Assembly (NCBI GenBank): GCA_021805405.1
Contig: JAJZFK010000052.1
Span: 1-7,390 of the forward strand
Source: a bacterium
Lineage (GTDB): Bacteria; Armatimonadota; Chthonomonadetes; Chthonomonadales; Chthonomonadaceae
Direction of reading: 5' to 3'
DNA length: 7,390 nt
The position numbers were made by a program, and so were the translations under genes. The notes under the pieces were generated by a model that saw nothing but the letters and a program-made list of their open reading frames with translations, did not search any database and had not been told where the DNA came from. Position 1 is the first letter of the stretch. Each line of letters opens with the position of its first letter. This document shows, piece by piece, positions 7,001-7,390 of the stretch.

Positions 7001-7337
7001 GGTTAACAGTCAGGCGTTTTGCAGTACCGCCAGCAGAATTTACAATCCAGAGGCTACCCCTATATGTAAAGCATATGCGGTGCCCGTGAGGCGAAAGTGC
7101 TGGCGAGCTCATTCCGCTTATAGGCAGGTTTACAGGTGGTTTTAACAGCCCGCTATCTGGCAAAACAGGCGGAGGGGGAACGGCGGGTACTGCCGGTGCT
7201 TTCGTTGCAGCGGCTGCAGGAACAGTGGGGGGCGCAGGTTTAGGTGCTGCCAAAGTTGATGCCGGTAAAATTACTCCGGCAAAGGCAGCCACACATGCTG
7301 CGATATTCAATTGAAACGAACGCACCAGCGAAATCAT
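4020..7337 (-). CDS. Secreted Tricorn-type protease (two beta-propellers, PDZ, S41-like catalytic domain)
   Basis: This 1105-residue protein matches the Tricorn architecture from end to end. A Sec signal peptide (about 1-30, hydrophobic AACVAAFAGVILPA, likely cleavage near STLA/AP) is followed by an Ala/Pro-rich linker (31-62). WSPDG-like blade motifs start at 81, 121, 165, about 219 (degenerate), 272 and 319, then 374, 414, 458, 507, 552, 616 and 658. That is six plus seven, as in the beta6 and beta7 propellers of archaeal Tricorn. A helical C1 segment (about 695-760), a PDZ domain (about 775-865) and an S41-like fold follow. Candidate catalytic residues are Ser763-His764 (NSSHSEI), Ser981 (NSYSDAE, nucleophile) and Glu1037 (LENLGVQPD). 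Their spacing is within two residues of Thermoplasma Ser745/His746, Ser965 and Glu1023. RGNPGG (929-934) would form the oxyanion site. The tail after 1075 is Pro/Ser/Gly-rich. Export implies degradation of peptides outside the cytoplasm; the substrate is unknown. Confidence 0.95.
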   Translation of the reverse strand: MISLVRSFQLNIAACVAAFAGVILPASTLAAPKPAPPTVPAAAATKAPAVPAVPPPPVLPDSGLLKPPVNLPISGMSSPALSPHGHRICFTYRGSLWIVNSAGGTAKRLTVNQNVDFYPHWSPNGKWIACTSLRAGNFDVYLVPTSGGEPRQVTLASSSDWGSDWSADGTHILFYAIGRAARVSGQAESSIPIMQINLHNLRVRQLTNDTRALRFAKYVPGTHDIVFSRGGEPWWRPWYRGTDACQLMVENLASGLITAVKPSRDQQFWPMCSPDGRYVYCATIMDGQNTPNIWRLPLHGGSPFQVTHYKTDAVRWPDLARDGSLMCYLYNGKIYTVQPNGSKPTKLEIFAPTDARVNLETHVVLHSGATESAVSPDGKTIALVVQGQIWTMPSAGGDAHRLTQNIAHNADIAWSPDGKLIAYRSDVGNQPDLYTIDAKTGKTTRLTDDMAQERGPTWSPDGTMIAFAKSGDKPGLYEVPGNGSGPERFLAPGNGNNIDNGILSLNWSPDNRWLAYSRSDRFDVTDIWMVPAVGGNPSNITRYPNNNYNPMFTGDGRFLVYVSDRNGMPQLFRLQLEKGGGPGIKPSPKQVPVNFEDITNRSMLINTPAPVEDFSITPDGSRIVFLAGGQFWVVGVNGTALMHVFGPVQESPHSTIQFSSDGRRFFYLSSNGQPQWLLIPPGPPAQPNAIPFNASYTFNRRQIELQAFNEFYRRFGANFYDRHMHGVDWPKLRTKYEPQLNGVGTPFEFANLLSEMVGEVNSSHSEIAPNYSASGPVTATLGIHYDTSYDGPGLKVVSVVKDGPADKAKSRVFPGDYILSIDGKSVVMTEKYYELLQDKAGKPLTLVVNNKPVAAGARTITVTATSQAALGALKLKDLIAKRKAEVEKLSNGKLAYIYIPAMDEGSLRLFVRDLDTDALRKDGLIIDIRGNPGGNTHPQLLQALAQRIYGYNRTRDSLVQTAPPRAFHKPTVLLINQNSYSDAEVFPAGFRALKLGTIVGVATPGYVIGTRDATLLDGTHFRLPSVGYWDLTGHTLENLGVQPDITVVRTPAEAAAHDDVQLKAAVKVALKQIEEHPASAPPVLLPTSANPNGGSSAVSPGSGVK

Positions 7338-7342
7338 AACAT

Positions 7343-7349
7343 CTCCCTT
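7343..7349 (-). promoter_or_regulatory. Ribosome binding site of the Tricorn-type protease gene
   Basis: On the minus strand this reads AAGGGAG, 5 nt before the ATG at 7337. Together with the signal peptide that begins immediately, it supports this start. No convincing promoter is visible in the remaining 41 bases to the window edge. Confidence 0.75.
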
Positions 7350-7390
7350 GCAGTTCTAAGATGGGAAGCAATTGGTCGCCGGGTACCTTG

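Noticed and set aside
5000..7100. Recurring short similar DNA motifs (such as ccatctggtgacc variants) as a repeat array
   Set aside because: They are the codons of the WSPDG blade motifs of the beta-propellers, spaced irregularly by about 40-60 codons, not a DNA repeat or CRISPR.

Overview
The window looks like ordinary bacterial chromosome of intermediate GC content. It carries five protein genes and no recognisable mobile element, CRISPR array or RNA gene. The proteins fit a free-living bacterium: a zinc-type HemB, a short serine acetyltransferase, a YoaR/VanW envelope protein, RsmI and a Sec-exported Tricorn-type protease. VanW/YoaR proteins together with large secreted Tricorn homologues would suit Armatimonadota, Chloroflexota or similar lineages. 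That placement is a weak inference from gene content only.

Layout. The left edge (1-667, minus) holds the N-terminal two thirds of hemB, cut by the window boundary. A 207-bp divergent intergenic region (668-874) separates it from a rightward, tightly packed group. The group is cysE-type serine acetyltransferase (875-1576, TTG start), a membrane-anchored YoaR/VanW/G5-like protein (1595-3160) and rsmI (3160-3861, GTG start sharing one base with the preceding stop codon). A 158-bp convergent gap (3862-4019) follows. Its main content is a perfect 13-bp-stem hairpin just before the end of a leftward gene. That gene fills the rest of the window (4020-7337, minus) and encodes a 1105-residue secreted Tricorn-type protease with the complete expected catalytic set. 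The last 53 bases (7338-7390) hold its ribosome binding site and the start of its leader region.

How the genes relate. hemB (tetrapyrrole synthesis), cysE (cysteine synthesis) and rsmI (16S rRNA modification) are housekeeping functions. The VanW protein is probably co-transcribed with cysE and rsmI by position, with no obvious biochemical link. The Tricorn homologue is a separate convergent unit. No convincing new multi-gene system is visible. The points most worth a second look are the exported Tricorn protein with a clean 6+7 propeller-repeat count, the non-ATG start and overlapping mini-ORF of cysE, the coupled VanW-rsmI junction, and the U-tract-less hairpin between the convergent genes.
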